Origin: Ectopseudomonas composti
Lineage (GTDB): Bacteria; Pseudomonadota; Gammaproteobacteria; Pseudomonadales; Pseudomonadaceae
Length of the DNA: 33,032 nt
Assembly: GCA_946886245.1 (NCBI GenBank)
Contig: CAMPIF010000001.1
Location: forward strand, 1 to 33,032
Reading direction: 5' to 3'
The position numbers were made by a program, and so were the translations under genes. Positions 25,851 to 33,032 of the stretch are shown here, piece by piece. The notes under the pieces were generated by a model. It made no database searches and was not told the DNA's origin. It saw nothing but the letters and a program-made list of their open reading frames with translations. Each line of letters opens with the position of its first letter. The first letter of the stretch is position 1.

Positions 25851-27239
25851 TCAGCACTCGATGATATTCACCGCCAGGCCGCCACGGGCGGTTTCCTTGT
25901 ACTTGGTCAGCATGTCCGCGCCGGTCTCACGCATGGTCTTGATCACCTTGTCCAGGCTCACGTAGTGCGAGCCGTCGCCGTACAGCGCCATGCGCGCGGC
26001 GTTGATGGCCTTCACCGAGGCAATGGCGTTGCGCTCGATGCAGGGGATCTGCACCAGGCCGCCGACCGGGTCGCAGGTCAGGCCCAGGTGGTGCTCCATG
26101 CCGATCTCCGCAGCATTCTCGACTTGCTCGGGCGTACCGCCAAGTACCGCGCACAGGGCGCCGGCCGCCATCGAGCAGGCCACGCCCACCTCACCCTGGC
26201 AGCCGACTTCGGCGCCGCTGATCGAGGCGTTTTCCTTGTAGAGGATGCCGATGGCGCCGGCGGTCAGCAGAAAATCGATGATACCGCGCTCGCTGGCGCC
26301 GGAAATGGCGTTGGCATAGTAGTGCAGCACCGCCGGAATGATGCCGGCGGCGCCGTTGGTCGGTGCCGTCACCACGCGACCACCGGCGGCGTTCTCCTCG
26401 TTCACCGCCAGGGCCCAGAGGTTGACCCAGTCGAGCATGCGCAGCGGGTCTTCCAGGTAGCTGCGCTGGAAGCCGCCCAGCTTGCGCGCCAGGATCGCGG
26501 CGCGGCGGCGCACCTTGAAGCCGCCCGGCAGGATGCCCTCGGTGCGGCAGCCACGGTCGACGCAGGCCTGCATCACTTTCCAGATTTCCAGCAGGCCGGC
26601 GTCGGTCTCTTCGTCGCTGCGCCAGTGGCGTTCGTTGCGGCGCATCACCTCGGCGATGCCAATGCCGTTCTCGCGCGCCAGGCGCAGCAGGTCGGCGCCA
26701 CTGCTGAACGGCAAAGGCAGGCTGGTGGCGTCCGGGGCGATGACCTTGTGCCTGGAGCCGTCGGCGAGAATCGCCTCGCTGACCACGAAGCCGCCGCCCA
26801 CCGAGTAATAGGTAGCCTCGTGCACCTGGATGCCGGCGGCGTCGAAGGCGGCGAAGCGCAGGCCGTTGGCGTGCAGCGGCAACGCCTTGCGGAACATCTT
26901 CAGGTCGGCCTTCTCGTCGAAGACGACAGCGTGCTTGCCGGCCAGGACGATGCGCTTGTCGCGGCGAATGGCCTCGATGTAGCCGGGCACCTGATCGACG
27001 TCGACGGTGTCCGGTTCATGGCCGCTGAGGCCGAGCAACACGGCCTTGTCACTGCCGTGACCCTTGCCGGTGGCGCCCAGCGAGCCATACAGCTCGGCGG
27101 CGACGCGGATCACCTGCGGCATATGGCCGTGGTTTTCCAGGGCGTGGGTGAACAGCGCGGCCGCGCGCATCGGGCCGACGGTGTGCGAGCTGGAGGGGCC
27201 GATACCGACTTTGAACAGGTCGAAAACGCTGATAGCCAT
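25851..27239 (-). CDS. L-serine ammonia-lyase (iron-sulfur L-serine dehydratase)
   Basis: A 462-residue cytosolic enzyme that deaminates L-serine to pyruvate and ammonia using a [4Fe-4S] cluster. The N-terminal beta domain begins [22 protein letters not shown]. The catalytic alpha domain has [53 protein letters not shown] and the cysteine-ending C-terminus [10 protein letters not shown]. The cluster cysteines and the C-terminal Cys used as a tail in the active site are present. Single-chain (SdaA/SdaB) form; the sequence alone does not decide the paralogue. The LysR gene is divergent with 183 bases between them, so that regulator is a plausible controller. Confidence 0.96.
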   Translation of the reverse strand: MAISVFDLFKVGIGPSSSHTVGPMRAAALFTHALENHGHMPQVIRVAAELYGSLGATGKGHGSDKAVLLGLSGHEPDTVDVDQVPGYIEAIRRDKRIVLAGKHAVVFDEKADLKMFRKALPLHANGLRFAAFDAAGIQVHEATYYSVGGGFVVSEAILADGSRHKVIAPDATSLPLPFSSGADLLRLARENGIGIAEVMRRNERHWRSDEETDAGLLEIWKVMQACVDRGCRTEGILPGGFKVRRRAAILARKLGGFQRSYLEDPLRMLDWVNLWALAVNEENAAGGRVVTAPTNGAAGIIPAVLHYYANAISGASERGIIDFLLTAGAIGILYKENASISGAEVGCQGEVGVACSMAAGALCAVLGGTPEQVENAAEIGMEHHLGLTCDPVGGLVQIPCIERNAIASVKAINAARMALYGDGSHYVSLDKVIKTMRETGADMLTKYKETARGGLAVNIIEC

Positions 27240-27356
27240 GGCGAGATTCTTCTTCTGTGGGCACGGCTGAAAACCAGTTTTCAGTGATGCCTTTGGTGTG
27301 GGTGAACCACGCGCCCGGTTCAGCGCGTGTGGATATCGCTATCTAAGGCCGGCTAT

Positions 27357-27395
27357 ATCATTATGTATACTGATTTATTTTTAACGTATTCGTTA
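27357..27395. promoter_or_regulatory. Putative LysR operator region between divergent genes
   Basis: An AT-rich block in GC-rich DNA holding ATCA-N10-TGAT (27357-27374) and the perfect TAACG-TATT-CGTTA palindrome (27382-27395), about 30 bases before the regulator start. LysR-type proteins usually bind such dyads between the divergent regulator and target genes. Inference. Confidence 0.5.
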
Positions 27396-27422
27396 GCGAC
27401 CCTTAACTATTGAGATCGCGCC

Positions 27423-28325
27423 ATGGACATCACCCGCCTGCGCACCCTGCGTGAACTGGCCCGCTGCCGCACCATGGCCGCCGCCGCCGAGTCGCTGCAC
27501 CTGACGCCTTCGGCGGTTTCGCAGCAGGTGTCCCAACTCGAACGCGAAGCGGACATGGCGCTGATCGAACGGCGCGGGCGCGGCGTGGTGCTGACCCCGG
27601 CCGGCGAGCGGCTGGTGGCGCATGCCGAACGCATCCTCGTGGTGCTCGACGAAGCGCGCTCGGAACTGGCGCTGCTGCGGGGGGAAATCGCCGGAGAGCT
27701 GCGCGTGGCCGCTTTCCCCTCGATCGCCGTGGCGGTGATCGCGGAAACCGTGCGTGCGCTGCGCAGCGCCTACCCTCGGCTGAACGTGGTGGTGCTGGCG
27801 CTGGAGCCGCAGGAAAGCCTCAGCGCCCTCGGCGCCTGGCAGATCGACGTGGCGGTGATCGACGACCTGGCCGTGCAGCCCGACGAGAACCGCGAGAACT
27901 ACGCGCTGATTCCCCTGACCCAGGACCTGTTGCACGTGCTGCTGCCCATCGACCATGCGCTGGCCCGGCGCGACAGCCTGACCATCGCCGAGCTGCGCGA
28001 CGAAGCCTGGGCGCTGGACTCCACCGGCAGTTCCTTCGGCGAATTCATCACCAACCTGTGCCGTCGCTCGGGTTACTCCCCGCGCATCAACGCGCACTGC
28101 GCCGGCTTCGAGATGGTCGCGGCCATGGTCGCCTCGGGCAACTCCATCTCCATCGTCTCCGGCCTGCGCCTGGTGCGTCCATTGCCCGGTGTCACCGCCG
28201 TACCTTTGCTGCCGGATATCCAGCGCGGCGTCTTCCTCGCCTACCGCAAGGGCGAGCGCGATCACCCGGCGGTCAACGTGTTTCTCGACGAGGCGGTGTA
28301 CACCGCCGACAAAGTCCTCGGCTAG
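27423..28325 (+). CDS. LysR-family transcriptional regulator
   Basis: A 300-residue regulator. Winged helix-turn-helix at 1-60 (MDITRLRTLRELARCRTMAA, LTPSAVSQQVSQLEREADMALIERRGRGVVLTPAGE), a linker helix, and a type-2 periplasmic-binding-like effector domain from about 90 (GELRVAAFPSIAVAVI, DVAVIDDLAV, GFEMVAAMVASGNSISIVSG). Divergently oriented from the serine dehydratase gene with an AT-rich operator-like gap, so it probably controls that gene and itself. Effector unknown. A long perfect hairpin (28341-28379) follows its stop. Confidence 0.92.
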   Translation: MDITRLRTLRELARCRTMAAAAESLHLTPSAVSQQVSQLEREADMALIERRGRGVVLTPAGERLVAHAERILVVLDEARSELALLRGEIAGELRVAAFPSIAVAVIAETVRALRSAYPRLNVVVLALEPQESLSALGAWQIDVAVIDDLAVQPDENRENYALIPLTQDLLHVLLPIDHALARRDSLTIAELRDEAWALDSTGSSFGEFITNLCRRSGYSPRINAHCAGFEMVAAMVASGNSISIVSGLRLVRPLPGVTAVPLLPDIQRGVFLAYRKGERDHPAVNVFLDEAVYTADKVLG

Positions 28326-28340
28326 CGCCATTCCGCCGTG

Positions 28341-28379
28341 TGCCGATGGTGCCCACGCAGAGCGTGGGCACCATCGGCA
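28341..28379. repeat. Perfect 18-bp hairpin with AGA loop after the LysR gene
   Basis: TGCCGATGGTGCCCACGC (28341-28358), AGA, then its exact complement (28362-28379). It shares the CACGC-NNN-GCGTG core with the following repeat element and lies 16 nt behind the stop codon. No T-run. Confidence 0.75.
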
Positions 28380-28403
28380 AGGACTTTGTCGGCGGTGTTG
28401 ATC

Positions 28404-28533
28404 GTTGATCGTTCCCACGCTCCGCGTGGGAATGCAGCCCAGGACGCTCCGCGTCCGTTGCGGTTTACGCAGAGCCCGCCGACGCAGAGCGTCTCGAACG
28501 GCGGTGCCCACGCAGAGCGTGGGAACGATCAAC
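28404..28533. repeat. REPIN-like element with 17-bp terminal inverted repeats
   Basis: GTTGATCGTTCCCACGC (28404-28420) and its exact complement (28517-28533) bound a 130-base unit. Inside are four small hairpins with the common plan CGC-(TCC or AGA)-GCG: 28412-28432, 28442-28456, 28481-28493 and 28507-28523, with stems of varying flanks. This matches the idea of two REP palindromes in inverted orientation mobilised together. No ORF within. The right end stops 2 bases before the stop codon of the DUF2986 gene. Confidence 0.75.
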
Positions 28534-28535
28534 TT

Positions 28536-28697
28536 TTACTCAACGGACGTGACGGGCTCTTGAGCCGCTTCAGCCTCCAACTTCGCCCTGTCAGCTTTGC
28601 TGATGTACCTGGGTTTGTTGCTTTTGGGCGCGAGCTTGGCATTGGCCTTCTTGGCGTGGGCTTCGAGCAGTTGCTTTATCTTTTTGCGGCGATTCAT
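28536..28697 (-). CDS. DUF2986 family small basic protein
   Basis: A 53-residue protein beginning MNRRKKIKQLLEAHAKKANA with KPRYISKADRAKLE, the DUF2986 pattern of a lysine-rich helix then a short acidic tail. Function unknown; the charge suggests nucleic-acid or ribosome contact. The frame is open further upstream into the exonuclease gene, but the family starts at the MNRRKK methionine. No clear Shine-Dalgarno. Downstream of the exonuclease gene in the same direction, with 47 nt between them. Confidence 0.8.
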   Translation of the reverse strand: MNRRKKIKQLLEAHAKKANAKLAPKSNKPRYISKADRAKLEAEAAQEPVTSVE

Positions 28698-28744
28698 GGG
28701 CGTGTCTGCGCTGTCTTGATTCGAGAGTACGCGGGGGCTGGAGT

Positions 28745-29452
28745 TTAGCTCCAGAGCGCGCTGATCGGTGTATGCGTCGGATAATGCCTCGCCACCTGCG
28801 CCTGCAGCAGCTCGCCACAGGCCAGCGCATCGGTCAGGGCATGGTGCGCCGAGTAGAGCGGCAGGCCGTAGCGCAGGCGGCTGTCGGCCAGGCGGATGGA
28901 GAGGGGCTCGCGGCCGCGCAGGCGGTCCCACCAGCTCACGGTGCGCTTGGGGTGCAGGCGGGCTTCCAGTTCCATGGTGTCGATGATGGGGAAGACCAGG
29001 CCTTCGCCCAGGTGCTGACGCACGGCCTGGTCGAGGAAGCTGCGCTCGATATTGCGGTAGTGCGCCACCACCACCTTGCCAGCCATGGCTTCCAGCAACT
29101 CTTCGAGCACGCTGGCCAGGCGCGGGGCATGGCGGATGTCGCTGTGGGTGATGTGGTGGAAGGTGACCGATTCGGCGTTCAGCTCGCCAGTGGGTTTGAC
29201 CACCCAGTAGCGCGCCTCGCTGCAGCGAATGCGTTGCAGGCTCAGTGGCACCAGGCCAAGGCTGACGATGGCGTTTTCGCGCGGGTCGAGGCCGGTGGTT
29301 TCCACATCCAGCGCCACCAGCGGGACATCCTGCAGAGGTGTATCGACCGCGACGCAGCCGGCACCGTAGTAGGCGCGCAGGCGCGGGTCGCGGCTGCTTT
29401 CGGCGAGGCTGGCGAACAGTTGCGGCCAGTCCTGGGCCGCGCGCTCACTCAT
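28745..29452 (-). CDS. DEDDh-type 3'-5' exonuclease (DnaQ-like)
   Basis: A 235-residue exonuclease of the DnaQ/RNase T fold. Exo I LVALDVETTGLDP (Asp49, Glu51), Exo II VVAHYRNIERSFLD with its Asp, and Exo III AHHALTDALA with the His and Asp of the DEDDh group. N-terminal 40 residues are extra. It is not the polymerase III epsilon subunit (no clamp-binding QLxLF-like C-terminus). Its ATG overlaps the stop of the preceding cNMP/CBS/DUF294 gene by 4 nt (ATGA), so the two proteins are made together, an arrangement common in pseudomonads whose meaning is not known to me. Confidence 0.9.
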   Translation of the reverse strand: MSERAAQDWPQLFASLAESSRDPRLRAYYGAGCVAVDTPLQDVPLVALDVETTGLDPRENAIVSLGLVPLSLQRIRCSEARYWVVKPTGELNAESVTFHHITHSDIRHAPRLASVLEELLEAMAGKVVVAHYRNIERSFLDQAVRQHLGEGLVFPIIDTMELEARLHPKRTVSWWDRLRGREPLSIRLADSRLRYGLPLYSAHHALTDALACGELLQAQVARHYPTHTPISALWS

Positions 29453-31368
29453 CGCGGACGGCTCGCCGGTTGCGCCGGATAGCGAAAACGCAGGAATTTC
29501 TGCGCGTTGCTGATCACCTGGAAGGCTTCCTTGAGGTGCTGGCGCTCGCTGGCGCTGAACTGTTCCGGCTCGATGTAGTTGCTTGGCGCGTTGCCGGCCT
29601 CGACTTCACGCGCCTGGTGACGCACACGCACCAGGCTGAGGAACTCGAAGGCGTCGCGCAGGTGCTCCAGCGCTTCCTTGGGTAGCAGCTTGGTGGCGGC
29701 GATGGCATCGAGGCGGTCCAGCGAGTTCTGCGCCTTGGAGCCGCAGGCCAGGGCGTGCACGCGGATCAGGTCGGTGAGCGGCGCGGTGCCGCGGCCCTTG
29801 AGGTTGATGATGTTGCGGTGGCGACCGTCGGTTTCCATCACGAAGGTGCGGAAGAACCCCAGCGGCGGCGTGCGGTTGAGCGCGTTACGCGCCAGCGCGG
29901 CGAGGAAGGCGGGGCTGGCACTGGCCTTCTGTGCCAGCAGGTCCTTGAGGTTCTCCACCAGCTCGGTTTCGCCGTAGAGGCCGTCAAGGTCGAAGAAGAT
30001 GCTGGCGTTGAGCAGGGTTTCCGGGTTGGGCCGCTCGATCCAGTCGCTGAAGTATTGCCGCCACACCTTCAGCGGCTGCCGCCACCTGGGGTTGGTGGCC
30101 ATGATGCCGCCCTTGCAGTAGCTGTAGCCGCAGGCGGCCAGGCCGTCGCTGACGAACTGCGCCAGTTCGGCGAAGTAGGCGTCGTGTTCGTCCGCATCGA
30201 AGCGGTCGTCGAGCACCAGGGCGTTGTCCTGGTCGGTGAGCAGCAGTTGCTCGTCACGGGCCATGGAGCCGGCGACCATGAAGCAGTAGGGCACTGGCGG
30301 CGGGCCGAGTTTCTGTTCGGCCAGTTCCAGCAGGCGCTGGCTGAAGGCGCGACCGATGCCGCTCATGGCGCTGCCGACCATGTGCGCGCTGGCGTCGTCG
30401 GCGACCATGCGCACGAAGGTGGCGCGCAGGTCCGGCAGCAGGCTCTTGAGCCCGTCCACCGAGGTCTTGTTGAAGATGCCGTTGACCAGGTACAGGCTGC
30501 TGCGCGACTCGTAGCGGATGATGTCGGCCAGCGCCACTACGCCCACCGGGCGGCGGCGATGCAGCACCGGCAGGTGGTGGATGTTGTTGCGCAGCATGCA
30601 CAGCATGGCCTCGAACACCGAGTCGTCGGCCTGCAGGGTGATGGGGTTAGGCGTCATGATCTGGCTGACCGGGGTATCGCTGGGCAGGCCGGCGGCAACC
30701 ACGCGGGTACGCAGGTCACGGTCGGTGAGGATGCCGGCCATCACCTGGGTCTGTTGCTCGGCCACGTCCACCTGGTGCGGGTCGGGCCAGCGCGTGCCGG
30801 GATCGACGACGATGACCGAGGACACACTGTGCTCGGTCATCACCTGCGCCACCTGCTGGATCGGCGTATCCAGCGGCACGCTGACCGCGCCACGCGAGAT
30901 CAGCTTGCGCACCTTGATCTTCATCAGCTCGCTGGCCTTGCCGTGGCTGTCTTCCAGGGCGGACTTGAGTCGCGACTGACCTTCGGCCTCGACGAAGTCG
31001 GCGAAGCTGTCGAACTGCTCGCAGAGCTGATGGAACAGCGTGTCGGGGATGAAGTAGATCAGGCAATCTTCCAGCGCGGTGGCGCCCAGGCGCACCTTGT
31101 TGCCGCGCAGCAGGCCGGCCTGGCCGAAGATGTCGCCCTCGGTCAGGCGGTTGTGCAGCTCGCCGCCACGCCGGTGGATTTCCACCGCGCCGCTGCGCAC
31201 GTAGTGCAGCTCGTGGATCGGCGCACCGACGGCAAGGATTTCGCTACCGGCCTTGAAGTAGCCCACTTGCACCTGGCGGGCGATCTCGTCGAGAGTCTGC
31301 TCCGGCAGATTGTCGAACGGCGCGAAGCGATTCAGGTGGTCGCGGATCTCGATCAACTCGATCTGCAT
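29449..31368 (-). CDS. cNMP-binding/CBS/DUF294 nucleotidyltransferase-like protein
   Basis: A 639-residue cytosolic signalling-type protein. Cyclic-nucleotide-binding fold at about 10-130 (FKAGSEILAVGAPIHELHYV, EGDIFGQAGLL), a CBS pair at about 150-300 (VMTEHSVSSVIVV, GILTDRDLRTRVV, NNIHHLPVLHRRRPVGVVALADI), then the DUF294 nucleotidyltransferase-like domain with VAGSMARDEQLLLTDQDNAL, the GS-x-AR-x-E...D-x-D metal pattern of GlnD-like enzymes, and the DUF294 C-terminal domain. The frame is open to 31446, but ATG 31368 with GAGG upstream starts the conserved part and leaves room for the LemA promoter. A regulator that reads nucleotides and modifies a partner is plausible; the target is unknown. 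Confidence 0.92.
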   Translation of the reverse strand: MQIELIEIRDHLNRFAPFDNLPEQTLDEIARQVQVGYFKAGSEILAVGAPIHELHYVRSGAVEIHRRGGELHNRLTEGDIFGQAGLLRGNKVRLGATALEDCLIYFIPDTLFHQLCEQFDSFADFVEAEGQSRLKSALEDSHGKASELMKIKVRKLISRGAVSVPLDTPIQQVAQVMTEHSVSSVIVVDPGTRWPDPHQVDVAEQQTQVMAGILTDRDLRTRVVAAGLPSDTPVSQIMTPNPITLQADDSVFEAMLCMLRNNIHHLPVLHRRRPVGVVALADIIRYESRSSLYLVNGIFNKTSVDGLKSLLPDLRATFVRMVADDASAHMVGSAMSGIGRAFSQRLLELAEQKLGPPPVPYCFMVAGSMARDEQLLLTDQDNALVLDDRFDADEHDAYFAELAQFVSDGLAACGYSYCKGGIMATNPRWRQPLKVWRQYFSDWIERPNPETLLNASIFFDLDGLYGETELVENLKDLLAQKASASPAFLAALARNALNRTPPLGFFRTFVMETDGRHRNIINLKGRGTAPLTDLIRVHALACGSKAQNSLDRLDAIAATKLLPKEALEHLRDAFEFLSLVRVRHQAREVEAGNAPSNYIEPEQFSASERQHLKEAFQVISNAQKFLRFRYPAQPASRPR

Positions 31369-31459
31369 GCGGGCCTCGCTGACTGGCTGGCACTCCAGGA
31401 TACGGGCTGCCACGATGTCAGTGCAAAGTGAGTGGTCATCGGCCAATCAAGGAGAGGCT

Positions 31460-32026
31460 ATGCAGGTTTCAGGATTAGAGTGGCTGGTGGGTGCGCTGCT
31501 GGTGCTCGGCGGCGCCACGGTTTTCTACTACAACCGCCTGGTGTTCAACCGTCACCGCGTGGCCGAGGCCGGCAGCGGCATCGATGTGCAACTCAAGCGC
31601 CGCGCCAGCCTGATTCCGGCGCTGGTGGAATGCGTACGGCAGTACATGAGTTACGAGCAGAGCACGCTGCAGGCGCTGGTGCAGGAGCGCATGCGCGCGG
31701 TGCAACTGGCCGACTCGCCGCTGGGCCAGCGCGCGCCGGTGGAGGCGCAACTGGGCAGCCAGTTGCGCCAGCTGTTCGCCCTGGTCGAGGCTTACCCCGA
31801 GCTCAAGGCCGACGACCAGTTTCGCGAGTTGCAGGGCAACATCAGCGAGGTCGAGAACCATATCCAGATGGCGCGGCGTTACTACAACGGCGCGGTGCGC
31901 GAGCTGAACGTGCTGGTCGAGTCGGTGCCGAGCAATCTGGTGGCGCGCCTGTTTTCCTTTACCCCGGCCGAATACTTCACGCTGGATGACCCGCGTGACG
32001 GCCAATCGCCGAAGATGGAGTTCTGA
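31460..32026 (+). CDS. LemA family protein
   Basis: A 188-residue protein with one N-terminal transmembrane helix (LEWLVGALLVLGGATVFYYN) followed by the LemA helical domain: YNRLVFNRHRVAEAGSGIDVQLKRRASLIPALVECV, a late ENHIQMARRYYNGAVRELN and a PAEYF end. The frame extends upstream, but ATG 31460 has AAGGAGAGG directly before it. The role of LemA proteins is not settled; they usually neighbour DUF2207 or TPM-domain membrane proteins, as here. The DUF2207 start lies 2 nt after the stop. Confidence 0.93.
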   Translation: MQVSGLEWLVGALLVLGGATVFYYNRLVFNRHRVAEAGSGIDVQLKRRASLIPALVECVRQYMSYEQSTLQALVQERMRAVQLADSPLGQRAPVEAQLGSQLRQLFALVEAYPELKADDQFRELQGNISEVENHIQMARRYYNGAVRELNVLVESVPSNLVARLFSFTPAEYFTLDDPRDGQSPKMEF

Positions 32027-32028
32027 AC

Positions 32029-33032
32029 ATGCACGGATGGCTGCGAGGGCTGTTGCTGTTGGTTGTCCTGCTGCCCGGCGTGACGCTGGCGCAGGAGATG
32101 ATCGAGGATTTTGCCGTGAGCCTTAAGGTCGAGGCGGACGGCAACCTGCTGGTGACCGAATACATCACCGTGCATGCCGAAGGCCGGGACATTCGTCGTG
32201 GCATCTATCGCGATCTGCCGGTCAGCTATGCGTTGCCGATGGGGCTGGAGCAAAGCAGCCCGATCACCCTGCTGGGCGTGACCCGCGATGGCCGGCCCGA
32301 GTCGGTGCGCAGCGAGCGCAATGGCGCCTGGGTGCGCTTCTACCTGGGCTCGTCGAACATCCTGCTGGAGCCGGGGCGCTATCGCTACGAGCTGCGTTAT
32401 CGGGTTGGCCGTGCCCTGTTGCATCACGCCGATACGGACGAGCTGTACTGGAACGTCACCGGCAACGGCTGGCTATTTCCCATCCGCCAGGCCACGGTGG
32501 AGGTGCGCCTGCCGGCGGGGGCGCGCATCGGCCAGTTGGCGGCTTATACCGGGGCTCAGGGCGATCAGGGCCAGGACTTCCGCATACTCGAACGGCGCGA
32601 TGACTACCTGCGCCTGGCCACCACCGAGACGCTGCCGGCCTATCACGGCCTGACCGTGGCCGTGGACTGGCAGGCCGGACTGGTGCCACGGCCGGGCCTG
32701 CTGCAGAACGCCAGCCGCGCCGTGCTGGACAACCTGGGTGTTGGCATCGGCGGCGTGTCGCTGATCGGTCTGTTGCTGTTCTACCTGCGTGCCTGGAAGC
32801 GCGTCGGCCGCGATCCCCAGAAGGGCGTGATCATCCCGCTGTTCGAGGGGCCGCAGGGCATGAGTGCGGTGCAGGCGGGCTACCTCTGGCATCGCGGGTT
32901 GCGCGGCGCTTTCGGCGAGGCGCGCGCCTTCAGCGTGTGGCTCACCGACATGGCCATCCGCAAGCACCTGCATATCGAGGACAAGCGGCACGGCGGTGGT
33001 TTCAGCCTGGCCCGCGACCAGGGCGCAGGCGG
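32029..33032 (+). CDS. DUF2207 domain membrane protein (3' end beyond the window)
   Basis: An incomplete gene of 334 codons. Signal peptide (LRGLLLLVVLLPGVTLAQE), then a periplasmic beta-rich DUF2207 domain (FAVSLKVEADGNLLVTEYIT, GIYRDLPVSY, LYWNVTGNGWLFPI), a transmembrane helix near 240-260 (GVGIGGVSLIGLLLFYL) and the start of the cytosolic part (WKRVGRDPQKGVIIPLFEGP). The rest normally includes further helices and a Gly-rich tail, lost at the window edge. It is paired with lemA, with 2 nt between, so both are surely one operon. Function unknown. Confidence 0.92.
   Translation, partial: MHGWLRGLLLLVVLLPGVTLAQEMIEDFAVSLKVEADGNLLVTEYITVHAEGRDIRRGIYRDLPVSYALPMGLEQSSPITLLGVTRDGRPESVRSERNGAWVRFYLGSSNILLEPGRYRYELRYRVGRALLHHADTDELYWNVTGNGWLFPIRQATVEVRLPAGARIGQLAAYTGAQGDQGQDFRILERRDDYLRLATTETLPAYHGLTVAVDWQAGLVPRPGLLQNASRAVLDNLGVGIGGVSLIGLLLFYLRAWKRVGRDPQKGVIIPLFEGPQGMSAVQAGYLWHRGLRGAFGEARAFSVWLTDMAIRKHLHIEDKRHGGGFSLARDQGAG

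Noticed and set aside
28341..28533. CRISPR array
   Set aside because: The repeated units are palindromes of differing length with no equal spacers, so they are extragenic repeats.
31369..31446. Upstream start of the cNMP/CBS/DUF294 protein
   Set aside because: Would push the gene into the LemA ribosome-binding and promoter region, and the extra residues are outside the conserved fold.

Overview
The window is GC-rich, densely coded chromosomal DNA from a Pseudomonas-like gammaproteobacterium. The evidence is the gene content (bufferin operon, TAXI-type TRAP transporter, FpvB-like receptor, ClsA-type cardiolipin synthase), the strong GC third-position bias, the Fur-box style, and short palindromic intergenic repeats typical of Pseudomonas. 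A lineage near P. mendocina/oleovorans is a guess. There are no rRNA or tRNA genes, CRISPR arrays, phage genes or insertion sequences.

Layout. 1-1006 (-): a dicarboxylate/proton-sodium symporter cut by the window edge. 1402-2100 (+): a thioredoxin-like [2Fe-2S] ferredoxin. 2250-2413: a canonical cobalamin riboswitch behind a good sigma70 promoter, then at 2627-2657 an AT-rich palindrome resembling a Zur operator. Both precede a four-gene operon (2700-7613): TonB-dependent receptor, ABC ATPase, periplasmic binding protein and FecCD permease, with stop/start overlaps at each junction. This is a complete outer-to-inner-membrane uptake route. 7729-9682 (+): bufferin operon bufA2-bufB-bufC (ribosomally made, MNIO-modified metal-binding peptide). 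9839-11023 (+): cyclopropane fatty acid synthase. 11064-14302 (+): DctB-like histidine kinase and DctD-like sigma54 activator. After a 536-base intergenic region holding repeats, a near-consensus sigma54 promoter and a possible leader ORF comes a TAXI TRAP transporter (14839-18399; binding protein, fused permease, DUF1850 partner) closed by a terminator. The layout argues that the two-component pair senses the substrate and switches on the TRAP operon.

18547-19062 (+): a secreted DUF3617 protein. 19230-21365 (+): a siderophore receptor with a TTG start behind a Fur box. 21390-22115 and 22219-23664 (-): a lone periplasmic family-3 solute-binding protein and a cardiolipin synthase. 23947-25614 (+): a BCCT osmolyte transporter. 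25851-27239 (-): iron-sulfur L-serine dehydratase, divergent from a LysR regulator (27423-28325). 28404-28533: a REPIN-like element. 28536-31368 (-): a DUF2986 protein, a DEDDh exonuclease and a cNMP/CBS/DUF294 protein, the last two overlapping by 4 nt. 31460-end (+): LemA and a DUF2207 membrane protein cut by the window edge.

The most interesting points are the apparent double control (cobalamin riboswitch plus Zur-like operator) of the receptor/ABC operon, the compact bufABC operon with a strong hairpin behind the precursor gene, the kinase-regulator-sigma54-TRAP module with a possible cysteine-rich leader peptide, and the REPIN-like element.
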